Part shown: positions 42,134-50,893 of the stretch, piece by piece | Position numbering within the stretch: the first letter of the stretch is position 1 | How the letters are laid out: every line of letters begins with the position of its first letter | Assembly (NCBI RefSeq): GCF_004217145.1 | Contig: NZ_SHKR01000011.1 | Span: forward strand, 1,116,001 to 1,180,000 | Source: Kribbella rubisoli | GTDB lineage: Bacteria; Actinomycetota; Actinomycetes; Propionibacteriales; Kribbellaceae | Length of the DNA: 64,000 nucleotides | Reading direction: 5' to 3' | Notes under the pieces: generated by a model | The model's input: only the letters and a program-made list of their open reading frames with translations | The model's database searches: none | What the model was told of the DNA's origin: nothing | Made by a program: the position numbers and the translations under genes

Positions 42134-44683
42134 ATGGAACTGACCCGCCGCCAGACCCTCGGCCTCGCTGCGGCGACCGTCGCCGGGACGACGGTCGCTG
42201 CCGGCACGAGCGCCGAGGCCACCCCGAACCGCTGGGTCCGCGAGACGATGCGCCGGATGACGCTCGAGCAGAAGGTCGGCCAGCTGTTCGTCTGCTACGC
42301 CTACGGCCCGACGGCCGGCACCTCCGACGCCCGCAACACCAGCCTGTACGGCGTGGCCACGCCGGCCGAGGTGGTCGCCAAGTTCAACCTCGGCGGCGTC
42401 ATCTACTTCACCTGGACCGACTCGACGAAGGACCCGCAGCAGATCGCCCGCCTGTCGAACGGCCTGCAAGAGGCGTCGCTCGCCGGCACCGGCATCCCGC
42501 TGCAGATCGGCACCGACCAGGAGCACGGCTCGGTCGTCCGGGTCGGTCCGCCCGCAACCCAGTTCCCCGGCGGGATGGCGCTCGGCGCGACCCGCTCAGC
42601 GGCGTACGCGCGTTCGGCCGGGGCGATCGCCGGCCGCGAGCTGAAGGCAATCGGCATCACCACCGACTTCGCCCCGGATGCCGACGTCAACGTCAATCCG
42701 CTGAACCCGGTGATCGGCGTCCGCTCGGTCTCCTCCGACCCGGCGTTGGTCGCCCAGCTCGTCGCCGCACAGGTGAAGGGCTACCAGCGCGACGGTCGCG
42801 TCGTCTCGACCGCGAAGCACTTCCCCGGCCATGGCGACACCGCGACCGACAGCCACACCGGCATCCCGGTGATCGGCCACACCCGCGAGGAGTGGACCCG
42901 GATCGACCTGCCGCCGTTCCAGGCCGCGATCCGGGCCGGCATCCGGTCGATCATGACCGCGCATATCGTCGTACCGGCGCTCGATCCATCCGGCGATCCG
43001 GCGACGTTGAGCCGGCCGATCCTGACCGGGATCCTGCGCGAGCAGCTCAAGTTCGACGGGGTCGTGATCACCGACTCGCTGGGGATGCAGGGCGTCCGCG
43101 ACAAGTACGGCGACGCCGAGATCCCGCTCCGGGCGATCGAGGCCGGCGTCGACCAGTTGCTGATGCCGGTCGATCCGGGGCTCGCGTACAACTCGGTCCT
43201 CGACGCGGTCCGCAGCGGCCGGATCAGCGAGACCCGCATCGACGAGAGCGTCGAGCGCATCCTCACGCTCAAGCACAACACCGGTTTGGTCGACCACCCG
43301 TACGTCGACCTGGCCCGCGTCGCGAAGATCGTCGGTACGCCGGCCAACTACGCCGAGGCCCAGCGCATCGCGGACCGCAGTACGACGCTCCTTCGCGACG
43401 ACGCCGCCCTCCTGCCGCTCTCCCCCGCGCCGCGGACGATCCTCGTCACCGGCTACAGCCCCACGAACCTGGCGACCGCGCTGCAGTCCCGCGGCGCGAC
43501 CGCAGTCGTGAAGGACACCGGCACGACGCCGACCGACGCCAAGATCGCCGACGCGGTGGCGACGGTCGCGGATCTCACGGTGGTGCTGACCAACAAGGCA
43601 TGGGACACCGAGGTCACCGACAAGCAGGCCAAACAGCAGAAGCTCGTCAACGCGCTGCTCGCGACGGGCCGACCGGTCATCGTCGTCCCGGTCCGCGACC
43701 CCTACGACGTCGCGTACTTCGACCCCGCGCCGACGACCCTCGTCACCTACGGCAGCACCGCACCGTCCATGGAGGCGCTCGCCAAGGTCCTGTACGGCGA
43801 GATCGCGCCGACCGGCAAGCTTCCCGTCGAGATCCCGGCCAAGGCCGACCCGACCGAGATCATGCACCCGTTCGGCCACGGCCTGACCTTCGACGCGAAG
43901 CAGACCCGCCTGACCGTTGCCTCATACAACATCCACGCGGGAGCCGGCGAGGACAACGTCTTCGATCTCGACCGCACCGCCCAGGCCCTGAAGGCGCTCG
44001 ATGCGGACGTGATCGGCCTGCAGGAGGTCGACGTCCACTGGGATGTTCGCAGCCAGTGGCTGGACACTCTCGCCGAGCTCGCGACCAAGCTGGGAATGCA
44101 CTCGGCCTTCGCGCCGATCTACGACCTTGACCCACCCACGGCCGGTCAGCCGAGGCGTCAGTACGGCGTCGGGCTGCTCTCCCGCTTCCCGCTGATCCGG
44201 ACCGAGAACCATCCGATCACGCGACTGTCCACGCAGGATCCGAATCCGGTCCCTGCGCCCGCGCCCGGCTTCCTCGAGGCCGAGCTCGAGGTGCGCGGAC
44301 GCCGGCTGCACGTCTACTGCACGCATCTGGACTACCGAGCCGATCCGTCCGTTCGGCAGCTGCAGGTAGCGGACACGCTCAAGATCCTGGCCCAGGACCG
44401 TAAGAAGGATCTGCAGGTGCTCGTCGGCGACTTCAATGCGGAGGCGTCGGCACCTGAGCTGGCCGGGTTGTGGTCGCGTCTCACCGACTCGTGGTCCGCG
44501 GCCGGTTCGACGACCGGCGGGCCGTACACGTACCCGGCGGTCGCCGCCACCAAGCGGATCGACTTCGTCACAGTCGGTACTAACCTGAATGTGCTCCGTG
44601 CCGAGGTGCCCGCCGAAGTCCCTGTGGCTGAGGCTGCCAGCGACCACCGCCCGATGATTGCTGACCTCTCGTTCCGTCCCTGA
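42134..44683 (+). CDS. secreted GH3 beta-N-acetylhexosaminidase fused to an endonuclease/exonuclease/phosphatase domain
   Basis: Two-domain enzyme of 849 residues with a Tat-type signal (TRRQTLGLAAAT). The GH3 NagZ-like domain (about 30-600) has KHFPGHGDTATDSH, whose Asp/His dyad is the acid/base of NagZ-type enzymes, and nucleophile Asp in ITDSLGMQGV. The C-terminal EEP domain (about 605-849) has ASYNIHAGAG, GLQEVDVHWD, VGDFNAEAS and ASDHRPM, the residues of metal-dependent phosphodiesterases or phosphatases. The GH3 part should release GlcNAc from peptidoglycan fragments. What the phosphatase part cleaves (a phosphosugar, teichoic acid or nucleic acid) is unknown. First gene of the cell-wall recycling operon. 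Confidence 0.88.
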   Translation: MELTRRQTLGLAAATVAGTTVAAGTSAEATPNRWVRETMRRMTLEQKVGQLFVCYAYGPTAGTSDARNTSLYGVATPAEVVAKFNLGGVIYFTWTDSTKDPQQIARLSNGLQEASLAGTGIPLQIGTDQEHGSVVRVGPPATQFPGGMALGATRSAAYARSAGAIAGRELKAIGITTDFAPDADVNVNPLNPVIGVRSVSSDPALVAQLVAAQVKGYQRDGRVVSTAKHFPGHGDTATDSHTGIPVIGHTREEWTRIDLPPFQAAIRAGIRSIMTAHIVVPALDPSGDPATLSRPILTGILREQLKFDGVVITDSLGMQGVRDKYGDAEIPLRAIEAGVDQLLMPVDPGLAYNSVLDAVRSGRISETRIDESVERILTLKHNTGLVDHPYVDLARVAKIVGTPANYAEAQRIADRSTTLLRDDAALLPLSPAPRTILVTGYSPTNLATALQSRGATAVVKDTGTTPTDAKIADAVATVADLTVVLTNKAWDTEVTDKQAKQQKLVNALLATGRPVIVVPVRDPYDVAYFDPAPTTLVTYGSTAPSMEALAKVLYGEIAPTGKLPVEIPAKADPTEIMHPFGHGLTFDAKQTRLTVASYNIHAGAGEDNVFDLDRTAQALKALDADVIGLQEVDVHWDVRSQWLDTLAELATKLGMHSAFAPIYDLDPPTAGQPRRQYGVGLLSRFPLIRTENHPITRLSTQDPNPVPAPAPGFLEAELEVRGRRLHVYCTHLDYRADPSVRQLQVADTLKILAQDRKKDLQVLVGDFNAEASAPELAGLWSRLTDSWSAAGSTTGGPYTYPAVAATKRIDFVTVGTNLNVLRAEVPAEVPVAEAASDHRPMIADLSFRP

Positions 44684-44693
44684 GGAGATGCCC

Positions 44694-45977
44694 ATGAAGC
44701 GACGTAGTTTGCTCGCCGGCGCCGGTGCGCTGGCCGCCGCACCGCTGATCGACGTACCGGCCGCCCAAGCCGCAGACCCCGCGTCGAAGCGCAAGGTGAT
44801 GACCGGTGCCGAGGTGCTGGCGAAGGACGGCTGGCGGGCGCTGGCCGGGCAGAAGGTCGGTGTGATCAGCAACCCGACCGGGATCCTGCCGGACTACCAG
44901 CACATCGTCGACACGATGCACGCGTCCGGGAAGGTGAACATCGTCGCGGTGTTCGGCCCCGAGCACGGCTTCCGCGGCAGCGCGCAGGCGGGCGGTTCGG
45001 AGGGCGACCACGTCGACCCGCGCACCGGGATCATGGTCTACGACGCGTACGGCGCGAACGCCGACAAGCTGGCCGGCCTGTACGCGAAGTCCGGCGTCGA
45101 GACCGTCGTCTTCGACATCCAGGACGTCGGCGCGCGCTTCTACACCTACATCTGGACGATGTTCGAGGCGATGCTGGCCGCGGTCCGCACCGGCGCGAAG
45201 TTCGTCGTACTCGACCGCCCGAACCCGGTCGGCGGCTACGCGCGCGGTCCGATGCTGAAGCCCGGATACACCTCTGGCGTCGGCAAGAAGGAGATCGTCC
45301 AGCAGCACGGTATGACCGTCGGCGAGCTGGCCCGCATGTTCAACGCGGAGTACCTGCCGCTCGAGCCGAACGGCGGCCGGCTGAAGGAACTGCAGGTCAT
45401 CGAGGTGTCGAACTGGAAGCGCGACCAGTTGTACGACGACACCGGGCTGACCTGGGTGATGCCCAGCCCGAACATGCCGACCCCGGACACCGCACTGGTG
45501 TACCCGGGCCTGTGCCTGTTCGAGGCGACCAACATGTCCGAGGGCCGCGGTACGACGCGGCCGTTCGAGCTGATCGGCGCGCCGTACGTCGACTACCGGT
45601 GGGCCGAGGCGCTGCAGACCAAGCACATCCCGGGTGTCGCGTTCCGGGAGGCGTACTTCACGCCGACGATCAGCAAGAACGCCAACGTGCTCTGCGGCGG
45701 CGTACAGGTCCAGATCACCGACCCGCACAGCGTCGAGGCGATCACCGCGGCGACGCACATGATCGTCGAGGCCCGTAAGCTCTACCCGGAATTCACCTGG
45801 CGGGAGGAGACCCCACCCGGCCGGTGGATCGATCTCCTGACCGGCTCCGATCGGTTCCGGACCATGCTTTTGGCGGATGCGACCGCCGAGGAGATCGTGG
45901 CAGCCTGGAAGCCCGACACCGACGCCTGGACGGCGCGGCGGGCGAAATACCTTCTGTACAAGGGCGCGCACCGATGA
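44694..45977 (+). CDS. exo-beta-N-acetylmuramidase NamZ-like (GH171, DUF1343)
   Basis: Secreted protein of 427 residues with a Tat-like signal (MKRRSLLAGAGAL) and the GH171/DUF1343 signature: NPTGILPDYQHIVD, VFGPEHGFRG, FDIQDVGARFYTYIW, LDRPNPVGG and MPSPNMPTPDT. The NamZ family removes terminal MurNAc from peptidoglycan fragments. It complements the upstream GH3 (GlcNAc) enzyme. ATG at 44694 with GAGGAG six bases upstream. The next gene overlaps by ATGA. Confidence 0.9.
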   Translation: MKRRSLLAGAGALAAAPLIDVPAAQAADPASKRKVMTGAEVLAKDGWRALAGQKVGVISNPTGILPDYQHIVDTMHASGKVNIVAVFGPEHGFRGSAQAGGSEGDHVDPRTGIMVYDAYGANADKLAGLYAKSGVETVVFDIQDVGARFYTYIWTMFEAMLAAVRTGAKFVVLDRPNPVGGYARGPMLKPGYTSGVGKKEIVQQHGMTVGELARMFNAEYLPLEPNGGRLKELQVIEVSNWKRDQLYDDTGLTWVMPSPNMPTPDTALVYPGLCLFEATNMSEGRGTTRPFELIGAPYVDYRWAEALQTKHIPGVAFREAYFTPTISKNANVLCGGVQVQITDPHSVEAITAATHMIVEARKLYPEFTWREETPPGRWIDLLTGSDRFRTMLLADATAEEIVAAWKPDTDAWTARRAKYLLYKGAHR

Positions 45978-47698
45978 GACGGCTGGCGGCGCTCACGATT
46001 GCTTCGGCGGTGATGGTGACGATGGGAACGCCTGCAGTTGCTGGCGGCAACAATTCGGGCCGGTTCGACCACCCCTACGACGGGTACGCGCCGAAGTCGA
46101 CGCTGCTGCGTGACTCGACCCCGGCTGCCGCGGGTCTCGACCCGGCGCCGATCGACGCGGCCCTGGCCCAGGTCGCGGGCTGGACGAAACCGAGCGGTAC
46201 GACGAAGCCGCTGTACGCCGGCGCGGTCACGCTGCTCGGCCACGACGGGAAGGTCGTCACCCGGACGGCCACCGGCATGGCGCTGAAGTACGCCGACGGC
46301 GCCGGCACCGAACTGCCGCCCGACCAGCAGATCCCGATGCGGACCGACACGATCTTCGACATGGCGTCGGTGTCCAAGCTGTTCACGTCCATCGTCGTGC
46401 TGCAACTCGTCGAGAAGGGCAAGATCGACCTGGACGCGCCGATCGCGACGTACGTCCCGGAGTTCGCGGAGAACGGCAAGGAGACCGTCACGGTCCGGAT
46501 GGCGCTGACGCACACCAGCGGCTTCCCGTCCTGGCTGCCGCTGTGGAGCTCGCAGCCGGACCCGGCGTCACGGCTGCACATGGCGCTGACCGCGAAGCTG
46601 CAGAACCCGCCCGGCTCGACGTACCTCTACAGCGATCTGAACCTGATCTCGCTCGGCGAGGTCGCACACCGGGTGACCGGCAAGACGCTGGACAAGCTGG
46701 TCGCCGACGGCATCACCAAACCGCTGCAGATGCGCGACACCGGCTACAACCCGGACCCGAAGAAGAAGCCCCGGATCGCGGCCACGGAGTACCAGACCTC
46801 GCCGCCGCGCGGGATGGTGTGGGGCGAGGTGCACGACGAGAACGCCTGGTCGCTGGGCGGAGTCGCCGGACATGCGGGCGTTTTCAGTACTGCGGACGAC
46901 CTCGCCGTACTGGCGCAGACGTTCCTGAACGGCGGCAGCTACCGCGGCGCGCGGATCCTCAAGGAATCCTCCGTCACTGCGATGATCACGAACTTCAACC
47001 AGGGCTTCCCGGGGAACGACCACGGCCTCGGCTTCGAGCTCAACCAGCGCTGGTACATGGGCGGACTGTCCGGACCGCGCGCGGCCGGCCACACCGGGTA
47101 CACCGGCACGTCGATCGTGATCGACTTCGACTCGCGGTCGTTCGCGATCCTGCTGACCAACCGGGTCCACCCGAGCCGCGACTGGGGCAGCAACAACCCA
47201 GCCCGTCGCGCTGTCACCCAGGGGCTCGCATTGGCCCTCGGCGTCGGCCCGCGCCACGGCAAGGACGCCTGGTTCTCCGGTACGACGGACAACGCGACGA
47301 CGACGCTCTCCACGAAGGTCGCCGTACCGGCGGGCGGAGCGAAGCTGGCCTTCGACCTGTTCGTCGACACCGAGGACTCCGATCTGCTGTATCTGGAGTC
47401 TTCGACCGACGGGGCCACTTGGAACAAGGTGCCTTTCACAGTGCGCGATCGCGGGTCCGTGGTGGACCACGACGGGTCGATCAGCGGCTCCGGCGACCGG
47501 CACTGGCATCAAGTCACAGCGGAGCTCGGCGCCGGTGACCAGACGATCCGCTGGCGGTACACGAGCGACCCGCTGTACCAGGGCCGCGGTGTCTACGTCG
47601 ACGGTGTGAAGATAACGAGCGGGAATGGTGAACTTCTCGACGGTGAACGAACGCCTGAATCATTTACCGCAACAGGTTGGAGACTTTCGCGTCGGTGA
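45974..47698 (+). CDS. secreted serine hydrolase (class C beta-lactamase / esterase family)
   Basis: Exported enzyme of 574 residues. A signal peptide (about 1-24) is followed by a beta-lactamase-type domain with SVSK (Ser-x-x-Lys), YSDLN (Tyr-x-Asn) and GHTGYTG (KTG-like). A C-terminal beta-sandwich module (about 430-574, e.g. TLSTKVAVPAGG, YLESSTDGATWNKVP) resembles a carbohydrate- or adhesion-type domain. The family includes D-Ala carboxypeptidases, amidases and esterases. In this operon it may trim peptide or acetyl groups from muropeptides. Confidence 0.87.
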   Translation: MRRLAALTIASAVMVTMGTPAVAGGNNSGRFDHPYDGYAPKSTLLRDSTPAAAGLDPAPIDAALAQVAGWTKPSGTTKPLYAGAVTLLGHDGKVVTRTATGMALKYADGAGTELPPDQQIPMRTDTIFDMASVSKLFTSIVVLQLVEKGKIDLDAPIATYVPEFAENGKETVTVRMALTHTSGFPSWLPLWSSQPDPASRLHMALTAKLQNPPGSTYLYSDLNLISLGEVAHRVTGKTLDKLVADGITKPLQMRDTGYNPDPKKKPRIAATEYQTSPPRGMVWGEVHDENAWSLGGVAGHAGVFSTADDLAVLAQTFLNGGSYRGARILKESSVTAMITNFNQGFPGNDHGLGFELNQRWYMGGLSGPRAAGHTGYTGTSIVIDFDSRSFAILLTNRVHPSRDWGSNNPARRAVTQGLALALGVGPRHGKDAWFSGTTDNATTTLSTKVAVPAGGAKLAFDLFVDTEDSDLLYLESSTDGATWNKVPFTVRDRGSVVDHDGSISGSGDRHWHQVTAELGAGDQTIRWRYTSDPLYQGRGVYVDGVKITSGNGELLDGERTPESFTATGWRLSRR

Positions 47699-47734
47699 CC
47701 CCACTTCGTGCATAGTCGCCGTACCGTGGCTGTC

Positions 47735-48622
47735 ATGAATTCAACAACCTCTCCAGAACCCACGGGGCCGCTGCTGGTCCGGGTCCGCGCGGTGATGCCC
47801 GCGCTGGCCCCGGCCGAGCAGCGGGTGGCGAACGCGGTCCTCGCTGACCCGGGCGGAGTGGCGGCGATGACGATCTCCGAACTGGCCGAGGTGGCCTCCA
47901 CCTCGGAGACCACGGTCATCCGGTTCTGCAAGCAGATCGGGGTCCCCGGCTATCCGCAGCTCCGCCTGCAGCTGGCGGCGCAGTCGGCGACGGAGAGCCT
48001 CCGTCCCGAGGTGGGCGGGGACATCGAGCCGGGCGACTCGCTGGCCGACGTGGTCAGCAAGGTCGCGTTCGCCGACGAGCGGGCGGTCCGCGAGACGGCC
48101 CAGCAGATCGACGTCGACGCGCTGGCCAAGGTCGTCGACGCGGTGGTCAAGGCACCGCGGGTCGATCTGTACGGTTTCGCCGCGAGCGCGTTCGTGGCGC
48201 TGGACCTGCAGCAGAAGCTGCACCGGATCCGGCGGGTGGCGTTCGCGTGGTCCGACGTACACATCGCGCTGACCAGCGCCGCGCTGCTCGGTGAGGGCGA
48301 CGTCGCGATCGGTATCTCGCACACCGGCACCACGGTCGAGGTCGTCGAGGCGCTCGAGGAGGCGGCCAAGCACGGCGCCACCACGGTCGCGGTGACAAAC
48401 TTCCCACGCTCGCCGCTCGCCCGGACGGCGGATCTCGTGCTGACCACGGCCGCGCGCGAGACGACGTACCGCTCGGGGGCGATGGCTTCGCGGATCGCAC
48501 AACTGACGGTGATCGACTGCCTGTTCATCGGGGTCGCCCAGCAGGTGCTGCCGGACGCCCGGAAGGCGCTCGAGGAAACCGCCAGCGCGGTCCGCGGGCA
48601 CCGACTCAAGGGATCCGAGTGA
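47735..48622 (+). CDS. murR: MurR/RpiR-family transcriptional regulator
   Basis: Regulator of 295 residues. The N-terminal RpiR helix-turn-helix (about 10-85, TISELAEVASTSETTVIRFCKQIG) is joined to a C-terminal SIS sugar-phosphate-binding domain (LYGFAASAFVALDLQQKL, GISHTGTTVEVVE). Located between the muramidase genes and murQ, it should sense MurNAc-6-phosphate or a related sugar phosphate and control this locus. The ATG at 47735 is chosen by alignment of the domain start; the ribosome site is weak. Confidence 0.85.
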   Translation: MNSTTSPEPTGPLLVRVRAVMPALAPAEQRVANAVLADPGGVAAMTISELAEVASTSETTVIRFCKQIGVPGYPQLRLQLAAQSATESLRPEVGGDIEPGDSLADVVSKVAFADERAVRETAQQIDVDALAKVVDAVVKAPRVDLYGFAASAFVALDLQQKLHRIRRVAFAWSDVHIALTSAALLGEGDVAIGISHTGTTVEVVEALEEAAKHGATTVAVTNFPRSPLARTADLVLTTAARETTYRSGAMASRIAQLTVIDCLFIGVAQQVLPDARKALEETASAVRGHRLKGSE

Positions 48623-48653
48623 GATCTACTGTTCCGTCAAAGATCAACGGAAT

Positions 48654-48666
48654 TGAAAATCCTTCA
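48654..48666. promoter_or_regulatory. TGAA-N5-TTCA inverted repeat before murQ
   Basis: Short inverted repeat in an AT-rich 66-bp gap upstream of murQ, of the general type bound by RpiR regulators. Likely operator or promoter element for murQ; weak on its own. Confidence 0.35.
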
Positions 48667-48688
48667 GTAGAAAACTAACATCGATCCT

Positions 48689-49582
48689 GTGACCTCACCG
48701 ACCGAGCAGCGCAACCCGAGGACGCTCGCCATCGATGCGGTGGGCACGTCCGAGATCCTCCAGATGCTGAACAACGAGGACGCCCGCGTCGCGGGTGCCG
48801 TCAGTGCAGTGATCCCGGAGCTGACCAAGGCCGTCGACGCCGCCGTCGAGGCGGTCCGCGGCGGCGGCCGGGTGCACTACTTCGGCGCTGGTACGTCGGG
48901 ACGCCTGGCGGTCCTGGACGCCGCCGAGCTGCTGCCCACGTTCCACGTGCCCGACGGACTGGTGGTCGCCCACCACGCCGGCGGGATGGAGGCGCTGCTG
49001 CGCGCGGTCGAGAACGTCGAGGACTCCGAGGACGGCGGCGCCGCTGATGCGGCCGCGGTCACGGGTCAGGACCTCGTCGTCGGCCTCGCCGCTTCCGGAA
49101 GCACGCCGTACGTCGCCGGCGCTCTGAAGGCCGCCCGCGCGGCCGGGGCGACCACCGTGCTGGTCACGTCGAACCCGGACGCCCCGCTGGCGCCGCTGGC
49201 CGACGTCGTGATCGCCGCGGACACCGGCCCCGAGGTCATCGCCGGCTCGACCCGGCTGAAGGCCGGCACCGCGCAGAAGATGATCCTGAACGCGTTCTCG
49301 ACGACGCTGATGATCAAGCTCGGCCGGACCTGGTCCAACCTGATGGTCGACCTGGTCGCGACCAACAAGAAGCTCCGCGGCCGGATGCTGCGCATCCTCG
49401 CCGAGGCCACCGGCGCCGACGAGGCCGCCTGCGAAGCGGCCCTGGCCGAGGCCGACGGCGAGCTCAAGCCCGCCCTCGTCCACCTCCTCACGGGTACGCC
49501 GATCGCCGCGGCTCGCGCCGCGCTGGAGTCCGCGCACGGCCGGGTGGCCACCGCCCTCGCCGAACTCGGCACCCACGCCTGA
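48689..49582 (+). CDS. murQ: N-acetylmuramic acid 6-phosphate etherase
   Basis: Cleaves the lactyl ether of MurNAc-6-P, giving GlcNAc-6-P and lactate, in peptidoglycan recycling. 297 residues, GTG start. The SIS-domain motifs GAGTSGRLAVLDAAELLPTF, ASGSTPYVAGAL, AGSTRLKAGTAQKMILN and NLMVDLVATNKKL are diagnostic of MurQ. Together with the MurR-like regulator and the two upstream secreted glycosidases, it makes a full degrade-and-reuse route for MurNAc, although a MurNAc kinase or PTS gene is not in the window. Confidence 0.94.
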   Translation: MTSPTEQRNPRTLAIDAVGTSEILQMLNNEDARVAGAVSAVIPELTKAVDAAVEAVRGGGRVHYFGAGTSGRLAVLDAAELLPTFHVPDGLVVAHHAGGMEALLRAVENVEDSEDGGAADAAAVTGQDLVVGLAASGSTPYVAGALKAARAAGATTVLVTSNPDAPLAPLADVVIAADTGPEVIAGSTRLKAGTAQKMILNAFSTTLMIKLGRTWSNLMVDLVATNKKLRGRMLRILAEATGADEAACEAALAEADGELKPALVHLLTGTPIAAARAALESAHGRVATALAELGTHA

Positions 49583-49630
49583 CCCCCGCCCACCCGGCCC
49601 CGCACCGCGCGCCTCACCGCACCCGCTCGT

Positions 49631-49713
49631 CTCAGGGGTTGACCCCTGAGCTTGCCGCTTGCCCCCTCGTATTCAGGGTGGGCAACCGACCATCTCAGGG
49701 GTCAACCCCTGAG
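49631..49713. mobile_element. 83-bp palindromic mini-element / bidirectional terminator
   Basis: Two perfect 20-bp palindromes (49631-49650 and 49694-49713), reverse complements of each other, built on CTCAGGGGT-ACCCCTGAG, flank an inner hairpin (TTGCCCCC / GGGTGGGCAA). It lies between the convergent murQ and ltrA genes, where it can terminate both. Length and layout equal the element inside KS2. Confidence 0.65.
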
Positions 49714-49716
49714 ACG

Positions 49717-50883
49717 TCAGCCGGCGGATTGGGTGATTGGCGGGTGGATCACGAGCGTGGCGACAATCGCTGCCATGAAGACGGCGGTGAGGGCGAAGGG
49801 GATCGGGATCAGCGGATCCAGCAGGACCAGGACAGCACCGAGCGGTACGACGAGGTTGACGGTCCGATCGGCGTTGTCGCGAATCGCGATCCACCAGATG
49901 CCGAGGACGAAGATCGCGATCGGGATCGTCACCGTGTAGGACGCGGCGACCTCGCTCAGCTCGGTGTGGTGGGTGATGCTGTCGATCTCCACCTCGATCC
50001 CGGCCGAGAACGCACCGGCCGCGGCGAAGACGAAGTAGTGCGTGTACCCGTACCGCAGCGAGCTCGCGAACGACCTGATCGCGGTGTGGTGCGGCGGCCA
50101 GAAGTAGATCCACCACATCGCCGCCGTGACGACGAGCGTGAGCACCGAGAGGGCGATCAGCGGCCCGAGCGACTCGTGGTCGTGGACGGCCTCGATGATG
50201 GCGTTGGCGGAGGCGAGCAGGCTCTCGCCGAGGAGGATCAAGGTGAACAACCCGTACCGCTCGGTGATGTGGTGCGGGTGCCAAGGCGTTGTCCAGCGCC
50301 GCTCAGCCACCACCGGTACGGCGAGCTCGGCGAGCACGAACAGGCACCAGGCGACGATCACCGTCGTCCCGGACATGACCAGCGTGGTCAGCCACAACAC
50401 CTGCACGATCGCGATCAGGCCGGCGTAGCGCAGTGCCACCGGCCGACTCTCCCCGGCCGTGTGGGACGCCCGCAGCCATTGCGCGATCATCGCGACCCGC
50501 ATCACGACGTACCCGAACACCACCACGGTGAAGTCGCGGTCGGCGAAGACCTGCTCGATCCCGGCGGCCACCACCAGGACGCCGCTCATCTGCACGATCG
50601 TGAGCACCCGGTACAGCCAGTCGTCGGTCGCGAAGGACGTGGCGAACCAGGTGAAGTTCATCCACGCCCACCAGATCGCGAAGAACACCATCCCGTAGGA
50701 CATCAGGCCCTCGGCGATGTGCTTGTCGGACAGCGCGTGGTGGAGCTGCGCCGCGGCGACGCTGACCGCGACCACGAACACCAGGTCGAAGAACAGCTCC
50801 AGCGACGATGCGGTCCGGCCGGGCTCGTGCGGATCCCGCGGCCGCATCGGAACCAGCCGCGACCGCGTCGTACTTGGCGTCAT
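49717..50883 (-). CDS. LtrA-family membrane protein
   Basis: Integral membrane protein of 388 residues with about 10-12 hydrophobic helices. The family signature is ASSLELFFDLVFVVAVSVAAAQL near the N-terminus, followed by ITERYGLFTLILLGESL in the middle. LtrA (low temperature requirement A) proteins are widespread and poorly characterised. Its stop lies 3 bp from the 83-bp palindromic element, and its start is 10 bp after the KARI stop, so it may be co-transcribed with that gene. Confidence 0.85.
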   Translation of the reverse strand: MTPSTTRSRLVPMRPRDPHEPGRTASSLELFFDLVFVVAVSVAAAQLHHALSDKHIAEGLMSYGMVFFAIWWAWMNFTWFATSFATDDWLYRVLTIVQMSGVLVVAAGIEQVFADRDFTVVVFGYVVMRVAMIAQWLRASHTAGESRPVALRYAGLIAIVQVLWLTTLVMSGTTVIVAWCLFVLAELAVPVVAERRWTTPWHPHHITERYGLFTLILLGESLLASANAIIEAVHDHESLGPLIALSVLTLVVTAAMWWIYFWPPHHTAIRSFASSLRYGYTHYFVFAAAGAFSAGIEVEIDSITHHTELSEVAASYTVTIPIAIFVLGIWWIAIRDNADRTVNLVVPLGAVLVLLDPLIPIPFALTAVFMAAIVATLVIHPPITQSAG

Positions 50884-50893
50884 GGCGCCTAGG

